From Micromonospora avicenniae (GTDB taxonomy: Bacteria; Actinomycetota; Actinomycetes; Mycobacteriales; Micromonosporaceae): a stretch of 64,000 bases of DNA. Where the stretch lies: assembly GCF_900156065.1 (NCBI RefSeq), contig NZ_FTNF01000002.1, positions 1 to 64,000 of the forward strand. The letters are read 5' to 3'. Shown piece by piece: positions 25,579 through 34,476 of the stretch. The notes under the pieces are model-generated. The model saw nothing but the letters and a program-made list of their open reading frames with translations. It made no database searches and was not told the origin of the DNA. The translations under genes and the position numbers were made by a program. Within the stretch, counting starts at the first letter, position 1; each line of letters opens with the position of its first letter.

Positions 25579-26508
25579 TCACGCGCCTTGTTCGTCCGCC
25601 ACCTGAATGATCGTCTTGCCCGGCGTGCGGCGGCGACGGGCGAACGCGGAGGCCGTCTCGGCGAGCGGTCGCACCTCGCCCACGATGGGCTTGAGCCGGC
25701 CGGCCCGGAGGCGCTCGGCGAGGTCGGCCAGCCGGACGCGATCGGGTTCGACGACGAAGAAGATGGCGCGTCCGTGCTCGGGCTGCACGGTGGGTGGCAC
25801 GGCGATGGTGACCAGGGTGCCGCCCGGACGTACCAGTTCGGTGGATCGCTCGAGAATCTCGCCACCGATGACGTCGAACACCACGTCCACCTCGCCGACG
25901 TTCCGCAGATCGTCGGCGGCCAGGTCGAGGAAGGTGTGCGCGCCGAGGCCGAGTGCGACATCGCGGTCCTCGGCTCGACCGGTGCCGATCACCCGGGCGC
26001 CCACCTCCCGCGCGAGCTGAACGGCGATCGAGCCGACGCCGCCGGCGGCGCCGTGAATGAGCACGGTCTGGCCGGTCGTGAGACGGCCGTGGTCGAAAAG
26101 TCCCTGCCATGCGGTCAGCCCCGAGATGGGCAGCGCGGCGGCCACGGTGTGGTCGATGTCGGCCGCGAGGGGGGCGAGGTTGCGAGCCTCCACCGCGGTG
26201 TACTCGGCCAGGGATCCGTTGCGGGCCCAATCGGTCAGCCCGAACACCCGCTGGCCCACGGTGAGGCCGGTGGTTCCGTAGCCGAGTTCGACCACGGTTC
26301 CGGACAGCTCGTGCCCGGGGACGCTGGGTGTCCGATCGCGGCCGGCGCGATCGGTCCACGTCGCGGGCCAGTCGAGCTCACCGGGGGTGAAGCCGGCGGC
26401 GTGCACGCGCACGATGACGTCGTTCTCCGCGGCGTGGGGGTAGGGCAGGTCGGTCAGGGTGAGCCCGCCGATACCCGCGTCGCGGTCGCGTACGGTGATC
26501 GCTCGCAC
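25579..26508 (-). CDS. NADP-dependent quinone oxidoreductase-like protein (zinc-free MDR)
   Basis: This 309-residue medium-chain dehydrogenase/reductase has the GroES-like N-terminal fold (VRVHAAGFTPGELDW, PGHELSGTVVELG) and the cofactor motif AAGGVGSIAVQLA near residue 150. No structural zinc Cys cluster is visible, which places it in the quinone oxidoreductase (QOR) group that reduces quinones or enones with NADPH. GTG 26508 is chosen because GAGAGG lies seven bases upstream. An in-frame ATG-like start further upstream would add about 15 residues without a ribosome site. It is 121 bp from the HD-domain gene on the same strand. Confidence 0.85.
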   Translation of the reverse strand: MRAITVRDRDAGIGGLTLTDLPYPHAAENDVIVRVHAAGFTPGELDWPATWTDRAGRDRTPSVPGHELSGTVVELGYGTTGLTVGQRVFGLTDWARNGSLAEYTAVEARNLAPLAADIDHTVAAALPISGLTAWQGLFDHGRLTTGQTVLIHGAAGGVGSIAVQLAREVGARVIGTGRAEDRDVALGLGAHTFLDLAADDLRNVGEVDVVFDVIGGEILERSTELVRPGGTLVTIAVPPTVQPEHGRAIFFVVEPDRVRLADLAERLRAGRLKPIVGEVRPLAETASAFARRRRTPGKTIIQVADEQGA

Positions 26509-26629
26509 GTCGAATCCTCTCGGGAACGTTCGTCGGGTAACGGCGGTGCCCACAGCGCCAACGTGACTCCAGGTGCGTCCGCCCCTCGGGGGCGAACTCG
26601 ACCCGCCCGGCGGCGTGGCCGGGTGCGGG

Positions 26630-27268
26630 TCAGCTTTCCCAGGGCGAGTTGAGGATGGCTTCGAGCATGTTCGTGTGCTGGAAGCCCGGGATGAAATGTT
26701 CGAGGATGTCGGAGTTCATGGTGCCGTCCGTGGTGTGGGGGCGGTCCTTCAGCCCGTCGACGTGGGCTCGCAGGAACTCGTTCTTGAAGTCCCCGCGTGG
26801 GTGGACGGCGAGGATCTCGTTCACCTGATCGGGATCCAGTCCATCCAGGCCGACGCCGATCACGTCGGTCGCGATGCCGAGCTGCGTGAACGCGATCTCC
26901 GGGGCCATCCGCTCCGGGATGCCGAGCGTCGTGTGCAGTGCGATCGCCATCCAGACGGTCTCGGCGCCGGCGGTCGAGAAGCCCCGGTCCAGGAGGAACT
27001 TGCGCGCGTGGTCGGCGCCGTCGACTTCGAAGCGCTGCACGGCGTCGGAGAAGGGGGTCAGGAGGCCGACGTCGTGGAACACGGCCGACAGGTAGAGCAG
27101 CTCCGGATCCGGCCGTACACCGAGCTTTTGCGCGTGCATCAGGCTGAAGAGGAAGGCTCGCCGGGAGTGGTGGTAGATGGGGGGCCTCGTCATCTCCTGT
27201 ACCAGCCTGGTCGCTTCGGCGACCGCCGCTGTCTCAGGAATCTCCAACCCCGCGATGACCTCTGGCAT
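26630..27268 (-). CDS. HD domain protein, cyanamide hydratase-like
   Basis: The 212-residue protein has HHSRRAFLFS near residue 33, AVFHDVGLL (the HD pair) near 63, RFEVDGADHARKFL and IALHTTLGIPERM. This ordering (HSxR, HD, FE.DGA, H) is that of the DDI2/cyanamide hydratase branch of HD proteins, which hydrate cyanamide to urea using a metal ion. The assignment is by motif only. Other HD hydrolases of unknown substrate share it. It is divergent from the GlxA-type regulator across a 474-bp gap that contains a strong inverted repeat. Confidence 0.75.
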   Translation of the reverse strand: MPEVIAGLEIPETAAVAEATRLVQEMTRPPIYHHSRRAFLFSLMHAQKLGVRPDPELLYLSAVFHDVGLLTPFSDAVQRFEVDGADHARKFLLDRGFSTAGAETVWMAIALHTTLGIPERMAPEIAFTQLGIATDVIGVGLDGLDPDQVNEILAVHPRGDFKNEFLRAHVDGLKDRPHTTDGTMNSDILEHFIPGFQHTNMLEAILNSPWES

Positions 27269-27502
27269 GACCTCTGACTCTCTGTGAATTGTGTCGGCCG
27301 CGGACCGTTTGTCCGACCTCCATGCTGCTCACCGACGGGGGTGCACCGCCGCCTTCGTCAGGCCAGGAATCACTCATATCCGGACGGGGCGCGGCGCATT
27401 CGGGTGCGCCACGGTCGCGGGCCGGCTGACCCGGGATTCGACCCCCACCGCCGCTCGCACCGTCGCACCGTCGCTCCCGCGAGGCTGATATGCCCACGAG
27501 GC

Positions 27503-27538
27503 GATACCTCAGAGTCATAAATATGCCTCTGAGGTATC
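27503..27538. promoter_or_regulatory. 12-bp inverted repeat with AT-rich centre, candidate operator
   Basis: GATACCTCAGAG (27503-27514) and CTCTGAGGTATC (27527-27538) are perfect inverted copies separated by the AT-rich TCATAAATATGC. It sits in the 474-bp gap (27269-27742) between the divergent HD-domain and GlxA-type genes, about 235 bp and 205 bp from their starts. The AT-rich centre could hold a -10 box. The rest of the gap shows no gene I can support. Confidence 0.6.
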
Positions 27539-27742
27539 AAGCTCACGCGCGATGCACTCACCCGGCAGCCAGAGGACATCGGCACCAATCGGCGCAGTCG
27601 GGTGCGAACGGCACCGTGACTCCTCAGCACTCACGCCAGGTGGTGCCCGCTATCGGCGGGAGATAACGCCGGGTTCATTCACGAGTTCCCGCCGACGAGC
27701 ACCCTCGTCATCCGCGGTATCGCTGTGTGCTACCACTGGACG

Positions 27743-28753
27743 GTGTCCACGCCTCCTGCGCCGCCGACCCGGGCGGTGCACCCTTCCGCCCATCGCGTCG
27801 CGATCCTCGTTTACGACGGAGTGACGTTGCTGGACGTCGCCGGACCCGCGGAAGTGTTCAAGGAGGCGAACCGGTTCGGCGCCGACTACCAGATCGTGCT
27901 GCTGTCGCCGACCGGAGCGGACGTCACGTCGAACCTCGGAGTGCGGCTCTCCGTCGACGACGCCGTCTCCGCAGAGCCGGTTTTCGACACGTTACTGGTC
28001 TCCGGGTCCGACCTCTATCCGCGCGCTCATGTCCCGGACGACCTGGCGGACGCCGTGCGGGTACCGGCAGCTGGGGCCGGCCGGGTCGCGTCGATCTGCA
28101 CCGGGGCGTTCGTACTCGCCGCTGCCGGTCTCCTCGACGGCAAGCGCGCGACCACGCACTGGAAGGTCGCGCACGAACTCGCCACCCGATACCCGACGTG
28201 CCGCGTCGAGCCTGATGCGATCTACGTTCGCGATGGCACCACGTACACCTCGGCCGGGGTGACGGCCGGAATCGACCTGGCGCTCGCCCTCGTCGAGGAG
28301 GACCACGGGCCCGACCTGGCGCGCGATGTCGCCCGCGCCCTAGTGGTGTACATGCAGCGCGCGGGCGGGCAGTCCCAGTTCTCGGCACCGCTGCAGGGAC
28401 CGCCGCCCCGCTCGCCGGCTCTCCGCAGGATCACGGACCTGGTGACGGCGAACCCCCGGGGCGACCACTCGCTCGGTGAGCTCGCGAAACATCTCAACGT
28501 GAGCACCCGGCAGCTCACCCGGCTCTTCCACGACGAACTGTCCACGACACCGGCCCGGTACGTGGAGAACATCCGGTTCGACCTGGCCCGCGCGCTCCTT
28601 GATCAAGGACACACCGCGTCGCAGGCCGCGGCGGTCGCCGGATTCCCCAGCTACGAGAGCATGCGCCGGGTCTTCTCCAGGAAACTGTCGATCAGCCCGG
28701 CCGCCTACCAACGCCGCTTCAGCACCGCCCGCCGTACCAGCGCGAGCCAGTAG
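27743..28753 (+). CDS. GlxA-type AraC regulator with DJ-1/PfpI domain
   Basis: The roughly 336-residue protein has an N-terminal DJ-1/PfpI domain ([38 protein letters not shown] with the nucleophile-elbow Cys; ATTHWK). A C-terminal AraC helix-turn-helix pair follows from about residue 235 ([37 protein letters not shown]). The N-terminal domain resembles isonitrile hydratase but here probably senses a ligand. No Shine-Dalgarno is seen. GTG 27743 is six bases after TACCAC and may start a leaderless message; GTG 27725 is the alternative. It faces away from the HD-domain gene, which it may control. Confidence 0.82.
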   Translation: MSTPPAPPTRAVHPSAHRVAILVYDGVTLLDVAGPAEVFKEANRFGADYQIVLLSPTGADVTSNLGVRLSVDDAVSAEPVFDTLLVSGSDLYPRAHVPDDLADAVRVPAAGAGRVASICTGAFVLAAAGLLDGKRATTHWKVAHELATRYPTCRVEPDAIYVRDGTTYTSAGVTAGIDLALALVEEDHGPDLARDVARALVVYMQRAGGQSQFSAPLQGPPPRSPALRRITDLVTANPRGDHSLGELAKHLNVSTRQLTRLFHDELSTTPARYVENIRFDLARALLDQGHTASQAAAVAGFPSYESMRRVFSRKLSISPAAYQRRFSTARRTSASQ

Positions 28754-28848
28754 GCGCAACAGCACGGATATCGCCGCTGGCCGAAGAAGACCTTGCGGCG
28801 GTACCGTTCGGCAGCGATGGGAAGAACCGGTGCTATTCGGGAGAAACG

Positions 28849-29634
28849 TTGAGCGTGCTGGATGGAATTCTTGACGGTGTCCGTGAGGACCTGGCGACCC
28901 GGCAGAGCGCGGTCTCGCTGGCGGAGCTGAAGGCACGCGTCGGCGACACCCCACCGGCCCTGGAGGTACTCCCGCGGTTCCGCGCTCCCGGTGTCTCGAT
29001 CATCGCCGAGGTGAAGCGCAGCAGCCCGAGCAAGGGCGCGCTCGCCGACATCCCGGACCCCGCGGCCCTCGCGAAGGAGTACGCGGCGGGTGGCGCGGCG
29101 GCGGTCAGCGTACTTACCGAGCAACGGCGGTTCGCCGGCTCGCTCGTCGACCTGGAGTCCGTCCGCCGGGCCGTGGACATCCCGATCCTCCGGAAGGACT
29201 TCATCGTCACGCCGTACCAGGTGTGGGAGACCCGCGCCCACGGGGCGGACCTGATCCTGCTGATGGTGGTCTCGCTCGACGGTGGGCTGCTCGCCGACCT
29301 GCTGGGCCTGACCCGTGAACTCGGGCTGACCGCGCTCGTGGAGGCGCACACCGCCGACGAGCTCGCCCGAGCCGTCGAGGCGGGCGCCGACCTGATCGGC
29401 GTCAACGCGCGCGATCTGACCACGCTCGAGGTGGACCGTACGGTCTTCAAGCAGCTGGCCCCTGCCATCCCCGCGGGGACGGTCGCGGTGGCCGAGTCCG
29501 GCGTCTCCGGGCCCGAGGATGTCGCCGAGTACCGTCAGTGGGGTGCCGACGTCGTACTGGTCGGCGAAGCGCTGGTGCGCTCGGGCGACCCGCGTAGCTC
29601 GGTGCGGGAGTTCATGGCGGCGGCCGGCGACTGA
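28849..29634 (+). CDS. trpC: Indole-3-glycerol phosphate synthase
   Basis: This 261-residue (beta/alpha)8 enzyme converts CdRP to indole-3-glycerol phosphate in tryptophan synthesis. Diagnostic segments are [13 protein letters not shown] near residue 47, [34 protein letters not shown] and [12 protein letters not shown] near the end. The length is normal. The TTG at 28849 is preceded by GGGAG; a GTG two codons later is possible. No other trp gene is adjacent, unlike the usual trpC-trpBA arrangement, so it may be a second copy or a relocated one. Confidence 0.92.
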   Translation: MSVLDGILDGVREDLATRQSAVSLAELKARVGDTPPALEVLPRFRAPGVSIIAEVKRSSPSKGALADIPDPAALAKEYAAGGAAAVSVLTEQRRFAGSLVDLESVRRAVDIPILRKDFIVTPYQVWETRAHGADLILLMVVSLDGGLLADLLGLTRELGLTALVEAHTADELARAVEAGADLIGVNARDLTTLEVDRTVFKQLAPAIPAGTVAVAESGVSGPEDVAEYRQWGADVVLVGEALVRSGDPRSSVREFMAAAGD

Positions 29635-29666
29635 CCCGGCCGTGAAGAGACCCGTGGGGATTTCGG

Positions 29667-30449
29667 ATGGACCTGGCGTTTGATGAATCACGGGGAGCCG
29701 GACCGGTGGTCGTGTGCCTCCCGATGTTCAGCATGACGCGCGCCGCCACGGCCGCAGCCTTCGCGCCCGCATTCGCGGGTGGCGGCGTGCGGGAGGTGTA
29801 TCTGGACCTGCCCGGCCACGGAGATTCGCCAGCGAACTGCCGAGCCACCTCGCAGGCGGTGCTGGACACCGTGTGCGCGTGGCTCGACCGCAACGTCGAC
29901 AAGCCGGTCCTGCTGGCCGGCGCATCGTACGGCGCCTATCTCGCCGCCGGAATCGCACGCCAACGGCCCGAGCTCGTCAGTGGCCTGCTACTCGTCTGCG
30001 CGGGCGTCAAAATCCTACGAGAAGACCGGGACCTGCCTGAGTTCGAGCCGCCCGAAGCACCCACGGGTTGGCTGGACGACGCCCCCGCCGAACTGCGCCC
30101 ACACCTCGACGCGGCTCTGGGCCATCGCACCTCGGCTGTCGTCGCGACGGTGCTCAGGGCGCTGGAATCCGGCGGGCCCGGCGATGAGAAGTTCCAAGGA
30201 GAGCTGCAAGGGGGCGCTGACTACGCGCTCCCCGATGAGGATGCGGACATCGTCTTCAGCGGTCCGGTCAGCGTGATCACCGGCCGACAGGACGGGATAG
30301 CCGGTTATGCCGACCAGTTCCGCTCCATGCGCCACTATCCCCGGGGCACCTTCACGGTGGTCGACGCGGCCGGGCACTACCTCCCGTTCGAACAACCCGC
30401 GCTGTTGCGGTCGCTGACCCAGGATTGGCTGGGCCGAACGAGGAGCTGA
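29667..30449 (+). CDS. Alpha/beta hydrolase
   Basis: The 260-residue protein has the hydrolase pattern: VVVCLPMFSMT near the N-terminus, DLPGHGDSP, nucleophile elbow GASYG (Ser-87), an Asp in VITGRQDGI and a His in DAAGHYLPFEQP near residue 240. It is soluble. It lies 32 bp after trpC and may be co-transcribed, with no obvious link in function. Its last 73 bp overlap the end of the opposing membrane-protein gene. Confidence 0.82.
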   Translation: MDLAFDESRGAGPVVVCLPMFSMTRAATAAAFAPAFAGGGVREVYLDLPGHGDSPANCRATSQAVLDTVCAWLDRNVDKPVLLAGASYGAYLAAGIARQRPELVSGLLLVCAGVKILREDRDLPEFEPPEAPTGWLDDAPAELRPHLDAALGHRTSAVVATVLRALESGGPGDEKFQGELQGGADYALPDEDADIVFSGPVSVITGRQDGIAGYADQFRSMRHYPRGTFTVVDAAGHYLPFEQPALLRSLTQDWLGRTRS

Positions 30450-30928
30450 CGAGGGAGTTCCGCAGCGACCGTGGCGGGTTGGCGCTGACGGATCCGCCGG
30501 GCCGTGCGGCGTACCGCCTCGGCCGTGGCGGCGTGCGCCGCAACCGGCCCGACGACGGCGAGCGCGGCGACCAGACCGGCCAGGACTGACCCTCCCGCGG
30601 ACGCGCCGGTGGCCAGCGCCACCGCCGCCGCGCCGAACGCGGCGAGCAGCATGGCCCCTCCCCCGCCGATCAGGGCGCCCGTGAACCGGCCCCGACGCCG
30701 CCCCGTCACCTCACCGACCACGACGGCCGGGACCACCAGCAGCGGCACCACGACGAAGCCCACCAGCGCGGCGACCAGTACGAAGACCGGCCCCGCGAGC
30801 GGCCCGCCCGGATCCGTGCCCGTGATCAGTGCGTATCCGAGCAGGCCGAGGTAGCCCACCAGCCCCTCGAACGTGACGACGAGCCAGGCGACCACCGCAC
30901 CGGCGACGTGTCGAGCGATCGTTCCCAC
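30377..30928 (-). CDS. Hypothetical membrane protein
   Basis: The 183-residue product has four hydrophobic segments (near residues 8-36, 45-70, 84-107 and 113-135) and a basic C-terminal tail. I do not recognise a family. GTG 30928 has GGGGG upstream at a normal distance. The C-terminal 24 codons overlap tail-to-tail with the alpha/beta hydrolase gene, which is unusual; an altered stop or a later real end cannot be excluded. The hydrophobic periodicity supports it being coding. Confidence 0.6.
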   Translation of the reverse strand: MGTIARHVAGAVVAWLVVTFEGLVGYLGLLGYALITGTDPGGPLAGPVFVLVAALVGFVVVPLLVVPAVVVGEVTGRRRGRFTGALIGGGGAMLLAAFGAAAVALATGASAGGSVLAGLVAALAVVGPVAAHAATAEAVRRTARRIRQRQPATVAAELPRQLLVRPSQSWVSDRNSAGCSNGR

Positions 30929-31019
30929 AGCGCACCCCCGTGCCCCTGACGCGTCCGGTCACGTCGGTGGAGAGACGTTATCGCAACGGCCCGTGACCGT
31001 GGGGGCACGTAACGGGGGA

Positions 31020-31649
31020 TCAGACGCCGACGCGCTGGGGTGGGACGGTCAGGCCGTAGAGGGCCATCAACTCGGGCGTGTCCACCCGGCTGCCGTCGGC
31101 CACCGTGTCGCAGGCGATGTCGACGATCTGGTCCTTGTGCGCCAGCAGGTACGGCCGGGCTCCGACGTCGGCACTGGCCAGGGTCGCGATGCCGGCCCAG
31201 TGCCGGCGGCCGAAGAGCATCGGGTAGCCGCGCAGCCCGTCGTAGGTGGCGCAGACCAGCACGTCCGGGTACGGCAGCGCGGCCACCCGCCGCACCGCGG
31301 CCGGGGTCAGCCCCGGCATGTCGACGGGTACGACCACCACCGCCTCGACCAACTCGTCGTCTATCGCGGCGAGTCCGGCGCGGATGGACGAGCCGACCCC
31401 GGTCCCCCACGCCCGGTTGACCACCACCGTGGCCCCGGTCAGGTCGGCCGTCTCGCGTACCTGGTCCGCGGCAGCGCCGAGCACCACCACGATCCGCTCG
31501 CAGCCCGCCTGGGTCATCGTGTCGATCATCCGGTTGACCAGGGGTTTCGCTCCCTGGTGCAGCAGGGCCTCCGGGCCACCGATCCGGCGGCCGCCGCCCG
31601 CGGCGATGATCATTCCTGCGATCCGGTTCAGCTGCGCCCCCTCGAGCAT
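31020..31649 (-). CDS. MobA/MocA-like nucleotidyltransferase
   Basis: The 209-residue protein has the NTP-transferase fold of molybdenum-cofactor guanylyl/cytidylyltransferases. The nucleotide loop is GMIIAAGGGRRIGGPEALL and the metal-binding Asp is in VVVPVDMPGLTP near residue 103. The family usually has Lys in the loop (RMGxPKxLL), and here it is Glu (GGPEALL). This may weaken or change nucleotide binding. Possible roles are cofactor maturation or sugar-nucleotide synthesis. The ATG at 31649 was chosen as the first before the loop; an ATG inside the loop (MIIAAGG) is also possible. Confidence 0.7.
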   Translation of the reverse strand: MLEGAQLNRIAGMIIAAGGGRRIGGPEALLHQGAKPLVNRMIDTMTQAGCERIVVVLGAAADQVRETADLTGATVVVNRAWGTGVGSSIRAGLAAIDDELVEAVVVVPVDMPGLTPAAVRRVAALPYPDVLVCATYDGLRGYPMLFGRRHWAGIATLASADVGARPYLLAHKDQIVDIACDTVADGSRVDTPELMALYGLTVPPQRVGV

Positions 31650-31735
31650 GGGACCGGCTGGTCCCGTCCTACGGAGACTGCAACGAGCACGGCCGACCGG
31701 GGGTGGCGGGGCGAAAAGGAGAAACAGCACAACCG

Positions 31736-32581
31736 TTATGCATCGGACGGGGCGTCGGCCCGCCACCGCCAGTTCCGCCGGACGTACCGGACCCGCAGCC
31801 CGGCGCGCTCCAGGTTGGCCAGGGACTGGTTCTTCGTACCCTCCGCGGGCTGCCCCGTCTCCGCGATCAGCCACCGGCAGCCGGCCGCCCGCGCCGCCTC
31901 GGCGCGCGCCGCGATCAGGGCCGACTGCACCCCGAGGTTGCGGTGGCTGGGCAGCGTCGCCCCGGAGTTGAGCGCGCCGACCGGGCCACGTACGAAGAGG
32001 TTCGCGCCGCCGACCAGGTCGGCACCGTCCCAGACACCGTACGGATGGAACTGGGGATGTCCGACGCTGGCCGCCACCATCCCGGCGAGCCCCTCGGTCG
32101 GCATGCCGAAGCCCCGCAGGAGCACCTGCGCCCACTCCTCGGCGTCGCTCTCGCCCACCGGGCCGACCCGCAGCCGGGTACCGGCCCCGGGCGTGACCTC
32201 CGTGATCGGAGCCGCCAGCTTCACCCACGACGTCGTCGGCTCGATCTCGTACGCGGCGCGGATGTCGTCCCACTCGGCCGGCAGGACCGACGGGGCGATC
32301 TGGATCACCGCCTCCGGCGTGCCCTGGGCCCGGTAGAAGGCGACGATCCGATCCACCAGCTCACGAGTGACAGGTTCGGCGAAACCGAAGCCTAGGGCCT
32401 TGCTCCAGTAGGCGACCGGGTCGTTGCGCATAGACAGGACCACGCCGCCACCGATCCGGCTGGTGGTGATACCGAGCCGTTCCCGGTCGACCGGCGGCGT
32501 CGCCGTCTCGTACGCGTACATGAAGTCCGCCTCGGCCGCCTCGGCCATCGCGGTGGTCAACTCTGCGTCGGTCCTGCTCAC
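31736..32581 (-). CDS. GNAT family N-acetyltransferase
   Basis: The 281-residue protein has a C-terminal GNAT domain (about 140-270) with the acetyl-CoA loop pattern RNLGVQSALIAARAEAARAAG, followed by NQSLANLERAGLRVRYVR. The N-terminal half looks like a degenerate second GNAT module, common in such actinobacterial proteins. GTG 32581 begins VSRTDAELTTAMAEAAEADF; the Shine-Dalgarno is weak. The acceptor is unknown. Confidence 0.8.
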   Translation of the reverse strand: MSRTDAELTTAMAEAAEADFMYAYETATPPVDRERLGITTSRIGGGVVLSMRNDPVAYWSKALGFGFAEPVTRELVDRIVAFYRAQGTPEAVIQIAPSVLPAEWDDIRAAYEIEPTTSWVKLAAPITEVTPGAGTRLRVGPVGESDAEEWAQVLLRGFGMPTEGLAGMVAASVGHPQFHPYGVWDGADLVGGANLFVRGPVGALNSGATLPSHRNLGVQSALIAARAEAARAAGCRWLIAETGQPAEGTKNQSLANLERAGLRVRYVRRNWRWRADAPSDA

Positions 32582-32720
32582 GCCGCAAGGATGCCGCAGT
32601 TCGAGCGGCGCGCTCGGCGGCCGTGGTGGGGCGTTACATCGGTCACGCCATGAGGGCGCCGGGCCGCGCCGCACGCGGTCGGCCACCGACCGCACGACCC
32701 TGAAGGCAGGCCGACGAGCG

Positions 32721-34400
32721 TCACACGGCGTCCGCGTAGCAGTCGACGACGGACAGATCCAGCGGGAACCGCACCGGAGTGTCGCCGAACAACAGCCGGG
32801 ACGCCCGTTCGCCGGCGCGGGTGACCGCCTCCGCCACCGCGTCGGCCTGCTCGGCCGGGGCGTGCACGATCACCTCGTCGTGCTGGAAGAACACCAGCTC
32901 GGCCCCGGTGCCCGCGAGGTCACCGCGCAGCGTCGCCAGCAGCGTGGAAGCCCACTCGGCGGCGGTCGCCTGGATGACGAAGTTGCGGGTGAACCGGCCC
33001 CGGGACCGGGCCGCGCGAGCCCGTGAACTCTGCGGGTCGGCGACGTCCGGATCGAACGGGCCGTCCCCCGGATCCGTGAACCCGGCCGAGCCGGGCGGAC
33101 ACGTCCGCCCCAGCCAGGAGCGCACCAGGCCACCGGCCTCGCCGGTACGCGCGGCCGCCTCCACGTAGCCGAACGCGGTCGGGTAGCTGCGCTTGAGCAC
33201 CGCCAGCGCGGGCACCGCCGCACCGCCGGTCTGGCCGTACATCGCGCCGAGCAGCGCCACCTTGGCCCGGGCCCGATCGCCGCCGAACGCATCCTGGGCC
33301 AGGGCGGCGTAGAGGTCGCCCGCGCCGCCCGCCGCGGCGAGGCGGGCATCGCCGGAGACCGCGGCGAGCACCCGGGGTTCGAGCTGGCCCGCGTCGGCGA
33401 CCACGAACCGCCGGCCCGGGTCGGCCACCACCGCCCGCCGGATCACCTTGGGGATCTGCAACGCCCCGCCGCCGCGGGTGGCCCACCGGCCGGAGACCAC
33501 CCCGCCCGGTACGTACTCCGGCTGGAACCGGCCGTCGCGCACCCACTGCTCGCGCCACGACCAGCCGTGTGCCGTCCAGATCCGGTAGAGCTCCTTGTAT
33601 TCCAGGACGAGCGGCACCGCCGGGTGGTCGACCCCGCGCAGCACCCAGGCCCGGGTGTTGGGCAGCTCCACCCCGGCGCGGGCGAAGGCGCGCAGCAGCT
33701 CCGCCGGGGAGTCGGCGTGCAACTGTCGTACGCCGAACGCGTCGGCGATCCGGGCGGCCAGCTCGGCCAGCCGGCGGGGCGGCCCGCCGACCGGGGACGG
33801 TTCGCCGAGCAGCTCGGTGAGGATCTCGTCGTGCACGTCGGCGCGCCAGGGCAGCCCGGCGGCCCCCATCTCGGCGGCGACCAGCACACCCGCCGACTCG
33901 GCGGCGACGAGCAGCCGGAACCGCCCGGGGTGCGCGGTGGCGGCGATGCGGGCGAGCTGGTCGGCGTACACCCGGACGAGCGCTTCGATGCCCGGGCCCG
34001 GCGCGCCGGACGGGGTGTCGAAGAGCGCGTCCTGACCGAGGCCGGGCGGCGCGGGCGCCCGCGGTGGCGGGTCGGGTGGCACCGGCGCGCCGGTCAGCCG
34101 GGCCCAGGCGGCGGCGAGCGAGCGTGGCTCGCCCCAGCGTCCGGCGTGGCCGAGCAGCAGCGCCTCGGTCAGCTCGACGTCGTGACACCTGTCGACTCGG
34201 ACCCCGGCACGCAGCAGACCCGGGTAGACGGACGGGCCGGACGCCCACACCCAGCGCGGGCGCTCGGCGTGCTCGCGGGCGGCCACCGCGGCGGGCAGAT
34301 CGGCCACCCGCTCCGGCGGCCCCGCGGGCCGCCCACCGTCGTCGAGCGCCTGCAGCACGCCACCGCTGCCGCCCTCGTCACCCACCACCGCCACCAGCAC
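32721..34400 (-). CDS. Family A DNA polymerase-like protein (exonuclease/polymerase type)
   Basis: The roughly 559-residue protein carries the three family A polymerase motifs in order. Motif A is VVADAGQLEPRVLAAVSGD, where DNA polymerase I has DYSQIELR. Motif B is RARAKVALLGAMYGQ and motif C is FFQHDEVIVHA, with the catalytic HDE. The N-terminal 200 residues resemble a degenerate 3'-5' exonuclease domain without obvious catalytic Asp/Glu clusters. It is shorter than PolA and has no 5' nuclease. Proteins like this are common in actinobacteria as accessory polymerases, perhaps in repair or lesion bypass. The start is uncertain: GTG 34400 (VLVAVVGDEGG) or GTG 34430. Confidence 0.8.
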   Translation of the reverse strand: MLVAVVGDEGGSGGVLQALDDGGRPAGPPERVADLPAAVAAREHAERPRWVWASGPSVYPGLLRAGVRVDRCHDVELTEALLLGHAGRWGEPRSLAAAWARLTGAPVPPDPPPRAPAPPGLGQDALFDTPSGAPGPGIEALVRVYADQLARIAATAHPGRFRLLVAAESAGVLVAAEMGAAGLPWRADVHDEILTELLGEPSPVGGPPRRLAELAARIADAFGVRQLHADSPAELLRAFARAGVELPNTRAWVLRGVDHPAVPLVLEYKELYRIWTAHGWSWREQWVRDGRFQPEYVPGGVVSGRWATRGGGALQIPKVIRRAVVADPGRRFVVADAGQLEPRVLAAVSGDARLAAAGGAGDLYAALAQDAFGGDRARAKVALLGAMYGQTGGAAVPALAVLKRSYPTAFGYVEAAARTGEAGGLVRSWLGRTCPPGSAGFTDPGDGPFDPDVADPQSSRARAARSRGRFTRNFVIQATAAEWASTLLATLRGDLAGTGAELVFFQHDEVIVHAPAEQADAVAEAVTRAGERASRLLFGDTPVRFPLDLSVVDCYADAV

Positions 34401-34476
34401 GGATGCGATTCTGCCTCGCCCCCCTGACACCCGACCCAGGGCCGCCGGTGGGCGGTGGGGTTGGTGGGCGGTGGGG

